Part shown: piece by piece, positions 36,547 through 48,831 of the stretch | Position numbering within the stretch: position 1 is the first letter of the stretch | Layout: each line of letters begins with the position of its first letter | Assembly: GCF_017916325.1 (NCBI RefSeq) | Contig: NC_090147.1 | Coordinates: 191,001 to 255,000, forward strand | DNA: 64,000 nucleotides | Direction: 5' to 3' | Source of the DNA: Leishmania martiniquensis | Lineage: Eukaryota > Euglenozoa > Kinetoplastea > Trypanosomatida > Trypanosomatidae | The notes under the pieces: model-generated | What the model was told of the DNA's origin: nothing | The model's database searches: none | The model's input: only the letters and a program-made list of their open reading frames with translations | Translations under genes and position numbers: made by a program

Positions 36547-39500
36547 TCACGCACGCCACCCTGCTGTATGCCCTGCTGGACGTCCCAGCTTGGGCGGGTA
36601 CTGTACAAGCGGCCTCGCTGGCATGCGGCTCACGCTACTCACCTTTGCGCCCGTGGACGAGCCCTGTCGCAGCTGCTTCTGCGGGCGATTCTGCAGCGGC
36701 GACGCCAGCGGTGGGGCAGACATAGGTGCACCCTTGATTGGCGCCGGTGACCTGTGAAACAGCGGTGTGTTTTCTGCGTGAGCGGGTAGAGAGCCAATGC
36801 TCCCTGCCCCCTTGGACGGAGTGCTCTGACTGGTGTTCACGAGACCTGCGGAATGGATCACGCCGACGCCACCAACTTCATTGCCCCCCGCCTCACCGAC
36901 TGAGGCAGCCAGCACGGCGGAGGACCTCATGATGATGGTGGGCCGCACCGATGCGACCGGCGTGTCGAGCGTGCGTAGTGAGATCGTCTCAGCCGCGCCG
37001 ATAGTTTCGGCCGCGACGCCACAGAAGCGCAGAGATCCGGCGTTCGCGCACTCCTCCATAATGTAGGCGGGATTCCTGTGAGCTGCGTAGCCGGTGGCGA
37101 TAGCAGCGGCGCCTGAACTAGAGTTGAGCTGGCCGTGGCGCCGTTGCGGTGGGTACTCGTTTGCATGCTCCCGCACAGCCACCACGGTGCTCTCTGGGGC
37201 TGGCATCGTCCGCTGCGCCGCTGCAGAACCCGGTACGGAGACGGAGGACCCACATTTTTCAGTAGGCGGCGTCAATGCCGCGGTGCCGAAAGTACGACCA
37301 ATAGTGCTCGCATGGCTACCTCGCCTCTCCCCTGTCGCACAGACATTGAGAGATCGAGAGAACGAAGCCGAGGAACTGCCAATGCCGGCATGGTCGTGAT
37401 TCAGCGTGCAGCCACTCTCCAGCTTGTTTTTCGCGCTTCCTGAAGAAGAGGTGGTTGCACCAGCAACAGAAGCACTAATGCCACGAGCGCGGTCGTTGGC
37501 CCCCACTTCGGCGACGGCGGCACTCGCGCCCTCGTATCTGCGCTGGTGGAAGTCTTGAAATCGGCACAGCGTCGTTGAGGCGGAGAGCGGAGCGTTGCCT
37601 GTACGGGCCCGTTCCCTGGTGGTTGGCGCTGCTGTTGTGCCAGCCATCGTTGCCGCTCCAACGTCCTCACACCCCATGGCAGTCCTCATTGTGGTAGAGT
37701 CTGCTGCATCCACCTCCATGAGGACTTGCGCATATCCGTGTGGCGCGTCAGCACCATATAAGGTGGCGTCGGCTGCCGCCGACACGATCCGCGAAATGCC
37801 CCCGTCGTCGCCAACGCCGCTTGTCTCGTCACTGTGGGTCATCGGCAGTAGTGGGGTCGGCACGGCTGCTTTGAGAGGCGCCAGCGGAAGGGGTGGGGGG
37901 CGGTTGGGGTTCGCCCCACCCGACCCCCCCACGCCAGGACTGCCACTCGCGCACGTCGACAGGGGAAAATGGGGGGACGGCGTGATGACACCACCCCCCT
38001 GCTGTCCCACCTCTCCCCCCCTCTGGCGACTGCCGGATGCAGAGGGGGCTGCAGCAGCGCGCTGAGCCGCCAGTTCTCGCTTTCCTGCCGTGACAAGCTT
38101 CGCGGTCGACCCCGCTGGCATTCCGCCTCGCGTCTCCGCACTCCACATTCGACTACCCATGTCGCTCGTAACCGTCTTGGCGGTGGTTGTCGCCGTCATT
38201 GTGGTGCCGGAGCTGGAGGTTACGTGGAGATGGCCAGGTCGGCACAGCTCTCGTGGCGGCGGCGGAGCGAGGAGGGCCTCCACAACGGCATGGCACCAGG
38301 CAGGCAACAGAGATGTCGTTGGTCGGTGGCTGCACTGACGACGATCACTTCCGGCACCACCGCTCTCCGCGCTACGAGGGGCGGAGAGGGATGCGCTGGT
38401 GGTGCCTTCCGGCGGTGATTCTGTTGCATTGAGGTTGGGGAAGGACGTCAAACGGGTTGGTGCGGGAAGGGCCTCGCACCCAGTAGTTTCTGCGACCACT
38501 GCGCCACGTCCAGCTCCCTCGCCGCAGGCAGCGAAGCGTGTCTGCTTCGCATACGCCGGCAAAGTAGCGCTTGCAGCACCCGCAGAGGGCAAGCCGCCAT
38601 GCACCACCGCTGGCATTCCAAAAGGGGGTGCAACAGCGGAATTGCCGCCACCCCGGCCCTCTGCTGAGGCGGAGGAGACACTGTGCTCTCGCAAGGGAGT
38701 CACCGACGCCACCGCCAACGCGTCTCCCGTTGGCGACTCCCCGCCCTCGAGGTCCACAAGCCGGCAACACACGCCAGTATCCGTGGCCGCGCTCACAGTT
38801 GCGGTAGCAGTGCTCAGGCAAGTGGGGTCAGCCCAGTTTCTTGAGTCCGCATACTGTGGTCCACCACTGCCCCGCGGCGGAGAAGCCTTGAGAGTCGGCG
38901 TGACTCGAGCAGGAGAATGGAGCATGAGGCCAGCGCAGGGGTCACTAATAGCCGCCTCACTGCTGACGGCATCGCCAGTGACTATGGGGTGCTGAAGAGG
39001 GAGGCCGGTAGGCAGCGTACCGCCCGTCACACCGGCAGTCGCACACAATGGCGCTGTGGGAGGAGGCTGGAAAGAAATGTCATCATTTAGGGACGCCGAA
39101 AGCGCTAGCTGCTCTGCTGATGCTGCGCGTGGTGGCCACGGCCACCCCTGCCGTGTCTGCCGCGAAGGGGATGCGGTGGCGTGGTCGCTGTCTTTCGCGC
39201 TCGCGACGGTGGCTGTGCGCTCTGCGGCTGTAGCAAGCAGCCTAGGAGGTGGTGCTGTTGGCTGCGAAGGTTGCGCTGGATTGGATTCCGTGCAGCCTGG
39301 GTACTCCTCCAGCAATATGATAGACAGTGTCCCATCCGATCGCACGCCGGTGAAGACGCTGCATGCACGGGAGGAGAAGCCCTCGCGCGAAACCGGCAGC
39401 GCCTTGCGCATTAGAGTTTCCGAAGGCAGAAAAAAGGGTTCGGATACGTCAATGCTGGTACGGCGCGCAGCCGCTACTGATGCCGCGCCTGGAAAGGCCA

Positions 39501-40584
39501 ACGAGAAGGGTGCCACCGGGGCTGCAATGACGCGCTGACGGTGCAAGTGCGGCAACGGGCCGATGCCTTGCGCGACAGCGGTCGACGAGAGCGGTGGTGA
39601 TGGATTCCCCAAGGTCGCAGTGAAGCCCTCGTGCCCACGCCCACCGGCACCGCCAACCCCACCGCCACCACCGCCTTCACTGCCGTTGCCCTGCCCTCGG
39701 CTTTCCCCGGCGTGGGTGCCAGGCTGCACGCCGCGCGCTGTGTCAGTCGCCACAGTTTCGCGCAACGCCGGCAGAGAAACATTTGCTCTCTCCGCAGCAA
39801 CTTTCTGCTGGTGGCGGAGCTGCTGCAGTTGCAGGCCTCTTTGTGGTGCATCTTGATCCCCACCGAAGATTTTCCCATTGCACGGCGGCGAAGCAGCCGC
39901 GGGTTTGGCAGCCACGCTGGCTGGCACTGCTGCCCCACCAGCTCCACTTGGGCTCTGTGTCTGCCTGGGGGGGGTGGCACCGGATTCCGTCGCCACTAGA
40001 GGCCCTGAGAGATCACCCGGGCGAAGTCGGTGTGTGACACGGTACTGCCGGCCCGAAGCATCTCTCCTGTAGTACCGTCCCCCTTGTCCTTGACAGAGAT
40101 CGCTGTCATCCCAGCCATCGTACGGCACCCACTCAAACAAAGGCGAGGAGGCAAAGCTGGATGCGTCCGCCGTGTTGCAGGCCCCGTCAGCGGTCACGCT
40201 TACTTGAGGCGACGATGAATCCTGCTCCTGTGGCACTTGCCGCTGTCCGCGCGCGCCTGAGGGCGCTGCGCCAACTGCTACGCGCTTCACTTCCGTGGGC
40301 TGCGGCATGGTGACCCGGCTCTCAAGAGTGATGAGCCGCCGCGGAGGGCCGCAGTCGCCGCCACTGGCGCTGGGTGCGTTATCTGCCGAGAGATTTCTAC
40401 CGGTGAAGGCGGCAAAGTCAAGCCGCACCCATGGCGGTAGAATGCTCAAGAGCCGCGGCGCAGCGGAAGCAGCCGGACTAGCAGTGCGGTGGAGGAGCTG
40501 AGAAGGGGGCTGCGGCGATTCGCCTCCGTGGATGAGTGGCAGGTGCACACCTGGCGGGTGAGTTGAAGTCGAATTGAACGGCAT
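36547..40584 (-). CDS. Unknown 1345-residue protein, mostly low-complexity/disordered
   Basis: The frame runs from ATG at 40584 to TGA at 36549-36547, with GC-rich third positions. A pyrimidine tract ending in AG at 40607-40606 lies about 21 bases upstream, supporting this start. Most of the protein is Ser/Ala/Gly/Pro/Thr-rich. Segments that look ordered are residues 44-66 (LLSILPPWVRLDFAAFTGRN), 149-195 (an aromatic patch FEWVPYDGW, then GRYYRRDASGRQYRV) and 386-430 (FLPSETLMRKAL, then SVFTGVRSDGTLSIILLEEY). A glycine run lies at about 304-316. I see no transmembrane segment, signal peptide or known catalytic motif. It may be a large scaffold or cytoskeletal protein, but that is only a guess from composition. 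Confidence 0.8.
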   Translation of the reverse strand: MPFNSTSTHPPGVHLPLIHGGESPQPPSQLLHRTASPAASAAPRLLSILPPWVRLDFAAFTGRNLSADNAPSASGGDCGPPRRLITLESRVTMPQPTEVKRVAVGAAPSGARGQRQVPQEQDSSSPQVSVTADGACNTADASSFASSPLFEWVPYDGWDDSDLCQGQGGRYYRRDASGRQYRVTHRLRPGDLSGPLVATESGATPPRQTQSPSGAGGAAVPASVAAKPAAASPPCNGKIFGGDQDAPQRGLQLQQLRHQQKVAAERANVSLPALRETVATDTARGVQPGTHAGESRGQGNGSEGGGGGGVGGAGGRGHEGFTATLGNPSPPLSSTAVAQGIGPLPHLHRQRVIAAPVAPFSLAFPGAASVAAARRTSIDVSEPFFLPSETLMRKALPVSREGFSSRACSVFTGVRSDGTLSIILLEEYPGCTESNPAQPSQPTAPPPRLLATAAERTATVASAKDSDHATASPSRQTRQGWPWPPRAASAEQLALSASLNDDISFQPPPTAPLCATAGVTGGTLPTGLPLQHPIVTGDAVSSEAAISDPCAGLMLHSPARVTPTLKASPPRGSGGPQYADSRNWADPTCLSTATATVSAATDTGVCCRLVDLEGGESPTGDALAVASVTPLREHSVSSASAEGRGGGNSAVAPPFGMPAVVHGGLPSAGAASATLPAYAKQTRFAACGEGAGRGAVVAETTGCEALPAPTRLTSFPNLNATESPPEGTTSASLSAPRSAESGGAGSDRRQCSHRPTTSLLPAWCHAVVEALLAPPPPRELCRPGHLHVTSSSGTTMTATTTAKTVTSDMGSRMWSAETRGGMPAGSTAKLVTAGKRELAAQRAAAAPSASGSRQRGGEVGQQGGGVITPSPHFPLSTCASGSPGVGGSGGANPNRPPPLPLAPLKAAVPTPLLPMTHSDETSGVGDDGGISRIVSAAADATLYGADAPHGYAQVLMEVDAADSTTMRTAMGCEDVGAATMAGTTAAPTTRERARTGNAPLSASTTLCRFQDFHQRRYEGASAAVAEVGANDRARGISASVAGATTSSSGSAKNKLESGCTLNHDHAGIGSSSASFSRSLNVCATGERRGSHASTIGRTFGTAALTPPTEKCGSSVSVPGSAAAQRTMPAPESTVVAVREHANEYPPQRRHGQLNSSSGAAAIATGYAAHRNPAYIMEECANAGSLRFCGVAAETIGAAETISLRTLDTPVASVRPTIIMRSSAVLAASVGEAGGNEVGGVGVIHSAGLVNTSQSTPSKGAGSIGSLPAHAENTPLFHRSPAPIKGAPMSAPPLASPLQNRPQKQLRQGSSTGAKVSSVSRMPARPLVQYPPKLGRPAGHTAGWRA

Positions 40585-40605
40585 TCAGATGGAGGACAAG
40601 AAGAG

Positions 40606-40645
40606 ACTCAGGAAGAAGAAACCAGAAGAGAGAAGAGAAAGGCGG
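40606..40645 (-). promoter_or_regulatory. Trans-splice acceptor for the 1345-residue gene
   Basis: On the minus strand a tract of CTTTCTCTTCTCTCTTCTGG, then TTTCTTCTTCCTGAG, ends in AG at 40607-40606. The ATG at 40584 follows after about 21 bases and is the first ATG. Confidence 0.65.
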
Positions 40646-43600
40646 GGGCAATGGAGGCGATGGGAGGAAGGGGGGAGGCACAACGGAAATATACACAAGA
40701 AAAAAAAGAGAGAAAGCGGTAACCGGCAAGGACAGCACGAATGGGAGGAATCTAAATAGCCCTTTAATGAGAGCGCACGCTTCCTTCTCCGCCCCTCCGC
40801 CCCTTCCCCTAACGCGGAGGCGATGCCGCTAACACGCAGACGCAGAGAAAGGGAGAGAGGGAGAGACAGGCGCAGGGGGGAGACGACAGAGCGGGGGGAT
40901 AATGCGCAAAAGTGCGGTGGTAATAAGAGAAGAGAAAGGCGGATTCTCAAGGAGCGCAACAGAAGTGCACCCAAAGCGAAAGCAAGAAAAAAAAACGTAC
41001 CCGTCTTCAGAGGAACGGGTCACTCGCGCGGTGATTAAGACGGCTGCAACACGCTCGAATGGGGCTGTCTTCACCACACCCACAACCCCCACAGCTTTAA
41101 GAGAAGCGCGCAGCGGGGGGGAATGGGAGAATAGGAAGAGCGACAGTGAAGAAAGGGAAGTAAAAAGGTGCGGTCCGTGAGCCGCAGCAGATGAGAACAA
41201 AGCGAGAGAAAACAGAGGCCACAGCTGCAGAGGGAAATCACACCAACTAGTCGGGCAATGAAAGGGAGAGGGAGAGAGAGAGACGCCCCGGTGACGCACG
41301 CACACACGCAGGTGTGTGGGGAGTGAACAAGACAGCCCGAGTAACAGAGATGCGCGGGAGCAGGAAAATGCATACGCACACACGAAGAGAGACGAAGGGG
41401 AGAGAGGGCGGTGAAGATGCAGAGAAGAGGGCGAAAAGATTACGGCAGTCGAAAGAGCTGCGCCGCCGCAAAGATATGGGGTCGTGAGCGAGCAGGAAGC
41501 AAACTCGAAAACAGAATCCCCCCGCTCTCTCGGACACGGCAGGGGAAGAGTGAAGCGACGGCGGCGGCGGCGGCGAGGGGGGAGTGAAGGAGATGGTTAG
41601 AAACAAAGGGTAGAAACGGCAAATAAACGTGGGCGAGGAAGAGCGGGGGGAATAGGAGGCCTAACGGTGGAGCCGCTGGGAACGAGGGGAAGCGCAGCGA
41701 AATGAAGATAGGGAGAGCGAGGGAGTGAGAGGGGTTGTCGAGGACGGGAATGGGGAAAAGGAGAGAGTAGTAGAAGAATATATAAATATATATATATATA
41801 TACTAGACAGATGTGTACCGCGAAGCCAACTGCAAACCAAGCACAGAAAGAAATTGTGGTGAGCAAAGCGTCGAGGAGGAGAGAGAAAAAAACAAAAGAA
41901 GAAGGCAGAAAAATATTTCGAGCAATGCAAAGACTTTCGCTCCGTCCACTCAAGTCGATCTTTCTCGATCACGTTAGGTCCTGCAGTATGTGTCCGTGAG
42001 CGCGAGCACATAGAGAGGTAAGGGGAACGGGTTTGCAGAGCTTTGTGGCCGTGCCTTCTTGCGCTTTCTTTCACCTCGCTTCTACCCCTATGCGTGCTGC
42101 ACCGTTCCCCTCCCTTCTCTTGCACACACAAACACAGGCCTCCTCACCCCTTTCGCCTTCGATCCTTTCTGGCCGTGTCTGCGCTCTCCACACGACTCCA
42201 CAGCCAGCGAGCTGCGATGAAGGTGGTCGAGGACGGTACCACACAAACAGACACAGAGAAAGAGAGAGGTGATCGTCTTGGAAAAGGAGACGGGAAAAAA
42301 ACAAGCGTCCGCTCTTTCATAAGATCGCTTTTTGTTGCGGCTCAGCGTCACAACGATCACCGACTGCCTCGCTTCGAGTTCAAAGTCGCTCTTCCCTTTC
42401 AGGTCGAAGCGGAGGCGATAAATGGATAGTGCCAATATAAGGCCAAAGCACTCCTTTCAGTTTCTCTATGCAGTGTTGGTCAACTGGTGTGCGTACGTGC
42501 GTACGTGTGATTGTGCGTGTGCGTCTGTGTACTTCTCCTGCGCGCGTTCCACTTTTTTTTTTCGTATCCCCCATGCACGGTTTACGCACTTTCTCTCTCG
42601 ATCTTCGCGAGGGCAGAATACGCGAGAGAAGGGGGGAGAAAAGTCGGTCCTTTAGGCAACCACACCAAGGAAAGAGGCGCAAAGGATGTCACAAGGAGAG
42701 ACGGAGAATGAGAGAGAGAAAGATGCGTGCTGCCGGAATGTGCACACACGTTTAACTTCTGTTGTTCTTGCTGGATAAACGCGAGTATGCGTACACGTCA
42801 AGAAGGTTTCCGTGTCCGTACCCACGTGCTGGTACCCTATCAAGCACAAGATGAGAAAACAAAAGCAAAACCAAAAACAAAAGGGAGAGAGAGACGCTAT
42901 AATCACACACACACACACACGTGCGTCCGGAAAACACTTCGAGTCAGTGAACCTGCTTTTTTTTCTGCGTCCGCCAATATCTTGCCCGAAAAAAAAAAGG
43001 TAAAGGCGAAAGAGCAAGCAAAAAAAGAAGAAACTGCCGCTGAAGGAGACTTTCCTCTCCACCTGTGTACCCGTACGTTTGGACGGGTGAATCCTTCTTT
43101 TCGCTGCCGTGATGACGTTGGTGTCAACTCGAGCGTGTCTAACTGCACGGCAGGCAATGGGTAAGCTGTAGAGGAGCAGAGGCAAGGGAAAAAGTTCAGA
43201 ATAGATGATGCAGCGGATGACAGCACACACGGAGCCGCACAGAGACACAGATGCGATCAGACGTAACAACATGAAAACGCAAAGATAGGTGGAAAGAGAG
43301 CTTTGGCAGGCACAAAGATGCACACAGAAAGCATGTGAAGGGAAAAAATACAAATTGAGCCGATGAACGCACTCACGCACGAGCACGTGCGTTAAAAACA
43401 AGAAGGCGCAAAGTAACGGAGAGAAGGATTTACAATTTCAACGTAAAGAGCGAAAAACAAAAAGAGGTGCGCCTCGTCCTTGACTATATATATATATATA
43501 TGTCTGTGTGTAAGTGTATGTAAGTGGAAGGGGGGGTAAGGGAGTTGCACAAAGAAACCAAAGCCCACACAGAAAGAGAGAGAGAGGTACGACTGGATCA

Positions 43601-46600
43601 AAGGAGGGAGCAGAACGACCAAAGGAAAAAAAAATGAGGAGCGTGAGTGAAGACGAGCAAAAACCAAAAGGTAATCAGAGAGATGCATACGAATCAAACA
43701 CAAAGCGTCAGTGCATCCATTCAAAGGACAAGCGAAAAGGGGAGAGAAGCAGGCCACTGCCGCAGCCTCAGTCGAGAAAAAAAGCGGGGGAAACGGCGTC
43801 GAGGGATGAGAGCGAGACAAACTTGTGGAACAGGACAGCAAAAACGCGGGAGATGCGCAAAGAGGGATGAAGGCGGAAGCAGCAGCGCGCAGACAGTCCT
43901 CAGCGGCGGCACTGTGAAAACGAGACTGAAGAAGGAGGAGGAGGAACAGGAGCGCAGTGAAACACACACAAAAAAGGGGGAAAAGCCGACAAAAACGTCC
44001 TAAAAGAGAGAGTCAAGAGCAGCTGGTGGAGTGTCAAACGAAAGGAGAGAAGAAGGGACGAAAAGAAGCCACGTATGTGCAGCCCTTGTTTGCTTCTTTG
44101 TCTTCCGCTGATCTGCGCACACGCATGCACGCACGTTAAAGGCAAACACCGCGCTTGCAGAGAAGGACAGGCGAAAAGAAACCTGAGGGACAGGGGAGCG
44201 GAGCACACACTGGACGAAGTAAGAATGGGAAAAGCAAAGCGAAAAGGAAAAAACGACCCGAGATGGCAAAGAGAGTCCAACAAGCGCGCCAATTCGCACG
44301 CAGAGAGGAATTAGTTGTGGAGACGGAGCAAAACAGAGAGGACGAGAAGAAAAAAAAACGATGCCCCAAAGAAGTCGAATACAAACGGCAGAAACCCAAT
44401 CTCAGAGGCGAAAGACGTATATACCAGACACAAGCGCATACACATGTATATACATATATGTGTATGACTTTATACATATATATATATGTTAATGTATAAT
44501 ATACTCAGGCGGAGTTGACTCCGCCTTGCAGCTCTCCTTGAGTGTGTATGTGTGTAAAACAGCTCCCTCCTGCTCCTGACTTGTCGCCTTTCCCGGAATG
44601 ACTACCTTATATTCCCCTTACGTTTGCCGAAACAAACCCGGGGTGTCGCTTCACTTGTATCGCTCTGCCTTTCTTCACCTCTCTCTCTCGCTCTGGGCAC
44701 ACCCACGTGCTCTGGTGTGTGCTTCTGTTTCCTCGGTTGCCTTCACGCGTGTGTACGGATTAAGCTTTCCAGCGTTTTTTTGTTGCTCGTTCTCTCTCAG
44801 CCTTTAGCCCTTAAGGGGCAGCACAGGTGAGGAGAGGGTAATGAGACGGGGATGGGTCCTAAAGCGAAAGGCGGAGGATGCAAATGCCCTATGCCTCCCC
44901 CGCACTCTCTGTGGGGGTGGGGGGGTGCACTCGTCGCTCTTCTATATATATATATATATATCCGAGGAGCTTGAACGACTGCGCCTCTCTCTCTCGTTTT
45001 TTTTGGGGGCGCGCGCAGAGATGCTGGCACAGCAAACAAAAGGGGAGGGAAAGAAAAAGGGTTCGAACCCGAGAGGGGGAGGCAGTGAGAAGGAAGGCGG
45101 CGGCGGAAAGAAGAGGTGATCACGCTAGACGGAGCTCAGCTGCACCAAACACGCAGAGCGAAAAGAAAATTGTGATGAAGTTGGACAGAGCCGAAGAAAG
45201 CAACGGACCACTGAAACAGTACAGCGAGGACGCCGTCCGCTAATTCGGATATGCGCACAGTCACCTCCCGTGCGGATATGCAAGTGAGGGGGGGCGGAGA
45301 AGAGGTGACAGCACAAGGTACGCAGCGAGAGGAGAACAAGCGACCTTGGGAAGGTGAGGGAGATGTGGAAACAGCGTTGAGCTGCGCAGCAAATGTCAAG
45401 AGCAGCGGAAGAGAGAAAGAGGGCGAGAGCACGAAAGGTAGGAAAAAAATGCGATGGGGAGGGTGGGGGCGAGGATGGTGCCAGGTGCCGGCAAACACCA
45501 ACCCACGCACGTACGAGGAGGGGTGGGAAGGAGCAAGTAAAGAGGAGAGAGAGAGCACGACAGGGCCGGCAGCGGTAGAGACGCAGATACACAAATTAAA
45601 GAGGGAATGGGGAAGCGAGCAACAAAGCGCTTCCTTTCGCGTATGTGTATGTGTTTTTTCTTCTTCGTAAAAATGCAGTCCGCACATGCGGGCCGTTCTC
45701 ACGATGCGCTTGTGTGCCTCTGCCACCCGTCTAGCCAACAATATTTCCCTTCTATTCGTTCCTGCTGCCGCTCACCTTATATAGAGAGAGAAAGGTGTAT
45801 GCGTATGTGTACGTGTGGGCTGTGCTCGCTTTACGAACAAGCCAGTAAGGAAAAGGATTTCTTTTTCCGAAGATGGCTTACAGCTCAGTTCTACACAGTC
45901 CCTTGCCTGATTACTTCGTGCCCCTACGCGCCCGTTCTCTCTGTCCGCGGCTCACAACCCCAGAGGGAGAAAGGGCGAGTCTGCCGGAGCAGACGCGCAA
46001 GAAGATTCCTGTAGAGTACGTGAAGTCAAGGCGTAAGGCAGTGGAGAACAAAGAGAGGAAAGGTGACAACACACAGAGGCGAAAGTAAAGGACCGCAGAA
46101 AGCGCACCCAATAAAAAGTGGCAGACAGGTGTTACGCGTCAAAGCTGCCAACAAACTAGCAAGCAAACAAATTTAAGGAAGGCAAGGGCGTCGCGTGCTG
46201 GTATGTGTATGTGTAGGGAAGGAGGGGGGGCGAGGAAGAATGTGCGCAATTCACGAGACCCACTGCGCGCCAGTGCAAGCATGCATGAGCTACGCGCCAA
46301 GAGGGACAGAAAAAAAGAAAGTCAAGGGCAAGACGGAGGAAAAAGAGAGAGAAAGAGAGAGCGCTAAGACAGGAAAAAGGGGGAAGAATCGAAAAGCCTC
46401 GAGAGAGGGTTTCAAAACATGAAGAAAAGATTTAAAAACAAAATGGCAATAAAACACACAAGTACAGCAGACACACGATTTTAAAAAAAAAAAGAAGCGA
46501 AACAGAAATGAAACAGCTGAAATGAAAAGAAAAAGAGGCTGCGTAGCACGAAAGCCTTGACTCAGCACTAGCCAGGACTTGACCTGTTTCCTGCACCTCC

Positions 46601-48831
46601 CTATCTCTTGTCGCTTCTGTTTTCCCCCTGCTGATGGTCTGCGGCGCTTGTCTCGGTACTTTCCTTTGTTTTCCTCTTTTTTGTGTGTTTTGTTTCTTCC
46701 ACAAGGACAGGAGAGAGGGTTTATTCCTTTTTGGCCCCGTGACTCTTGGCTACTGCCTCGGTTGTTATGCTTCGTTGCGTTCACGACCAGGCCGGTGCTA
46801 GACCGTGGTACACACACACACACACACACTCACATGCACAAGCAGAGACACGCAGCCACAGGCAAAATGAATATATAACGAACACACACAAAAAAAAAAC
46901 GATGCAGAGCGTTTGTGGGTGAGCGCGTGTTCGAGGGTCGAAGGGCGGCAGGGCGGGGAGGAAGCGAAAAAAAAAAAGGAAAAACCTCACGTAGCCACTT
47001 ACACAAAATGAAGCAAAAGCAGTCCAAAGGGCAGGACCGCAACAAAAAAGAAAAAACTGACACAATAAAGAGAACGAAGCAAAAGTATATATATATATAC
47101 ATACGTAAGTAATATAATGAACTGAACAAATAATTGCGATGATAATCGCAGGAGTACCCGATACTGTCGACGTGAAACGAGAAAAAAATTCATGCACACT
47201 CACATGCACTCCCCAGCCATCTTACTGCTTGTACTTCGATGTCCCTCTGTTTAAGCTTGCGCGTGATTAGATTAACGGACACGCTTGTTTGCCTCGTGTT
47301 CAACTAATTTTTCCCGTTCGTATATTCTTCTCCCGCACCCATCCCATTCAGAGCGTGTTGCGCCCTCGTCTTCTTGTCGTCTCTCTTTTTCGGGGGCTTT
47401 GTCTCGCTTGCGACTCTTATCAACTAGAAGCAGATAATTACGTACTCCGCTGTATATATAGAGAGACACGTGCGCTTGTAATAGCGGTTGAATACGTCCA
47501 ACTTCTAGGCGTATGTATATATCTTGGTGGGTGGGTGTGGGTGCACGCGCGCTTGCTTGCTTGGTTGCTTCGCCCCCTCGTCCACTTCTCTTTTCCCCTC
47601 TCAGCTTCACTTCCTCAGATTTTCTTTCGTTTCCCGTGCCTGACTGTGCTTGGCTGACGCCTCTTTGTTCTTGTTGCGTTTGCCCTTCTTGTCTGTTTCT
47701 TTTCGCCACCCCTATCACCGCGCGTCAGCCTAAACGAAGCCTCTGTACGCGCACGGCTTATGGAGAAACAGGGAGGCGGATACGGAGAAGAGCTGCAGTT
47801 TTGTGGCTGCTTATGTGTTATTCTACAATGAGCAGGACTCGCTGTTGATGGCCAATCCTATCCAGAGCAGACACACCTGCGCCTGCAATCGCCTCAGTGC
47901 TGAGAACACGTCGGAGAGAGAGACAGAGACAACAGTACGGACACGAGAAAGGGGGGAGGTAGCAGTGAGGTTGGTGTAAAGAGATGTACGTCGTGTAGGC
48001 GTGCTTGTCGTTTTCTCGCTTCAAAAGAAGGCAGAGAGAAGAGGGCAAATAGAACAGAGGGGGGGCGGACACCGGAGTACGAAGGGGAACGCACAGATGT
48101 ACATGAAAACCTCCTTCCCTTTCAACAGCCATGAGAGATGGGGGAAGGAGAGATCGGGAAGCAAAGGGCGTTGCCCTCCGAGGCCATTAGCAAGTCCAGC
48201 GCATGCGCCTCAGTCGATCAGACGTCTTGGCGGTGTGTATGTGTGCCTGTGTGCGATCATACCGTTTACGCGGAAGCCATGCTGGCAGGAATACAGCGCA
48301 CCTAATTCAAGAGCGCGGGCGCGCACGCTTGCGGTGTTTGCACACAGAGGAGAATATGGCGCCGCCCGTCCATCCAGCTTGTCGTCTCGCCAAGTGGAGG
48401 CATAAAGAGGGGTCCGTGTGAGCGGGACGTGCGAAGGCACGTACAAAAATATATAGAACGAGAGGAAAGGAGCCGTAAGGTCCCCCGGCACCATTTCCCA
48501 AAGAAAACAGGGGGCTTGAGGTAACGCTCTTGGGTCGAATAAGCGTCCCCCGCTAGTGAAAATAAAATAAAATAAAAAACATCGTTCCCGCGCCTCGGCA
48601 CACAGCTTCTTACCCAGGACTACACCACCACACATAGCGCAAAAAGGAACAAGCACGCAAAGCATGATGCGCTCCCTCCACAGGGAAGAGCCCACTCATC
48701 TGCTGAGGTATAAATGGAGGTCGTCACTCGCACCCACTTCCTGGGGTGTACCTTTGGCATCCGCATCCGTTCCGCAGAACCCAATAAGGGGTTCTCCTTT
48801 TTTCTAGTCATCGCCGCATTCATTCTCTCGT
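40646..48831. other. Long gene-free stretch with simple repeats
   Basis: About 8.2 kb. (TA)n tracts lie at about 41779-41802, 43485-43501, 44441-44505, 44943-44961 and 47085-47099; (CA)n at 46809-46829; three AAAAT units near 48557-48571. Plus-strand pyrimidine blocks at about 42040-42190, 44580-44800 and 47300-47720 alternate with purine blocks. No frame shows coding character. Confidence 0.5.
44508..44527. repeat. Inverted repeat: 9-bp arms, 2-base loop
   Basis: AGGCGGAGT and ACTCCGCCT are separated by TG, just right of a TA-rich cluster. No T-run follows. Confidence 0.7.

Noticed and set aside
45055..45075. GGGTTCGAACCC resembling a tRNA T-arm
   Set aside because: It is a palindrome, but the T-stem pairs only two bases beyond the loop, and no D-arm, anticodon arm or acceptor stem fits around it.
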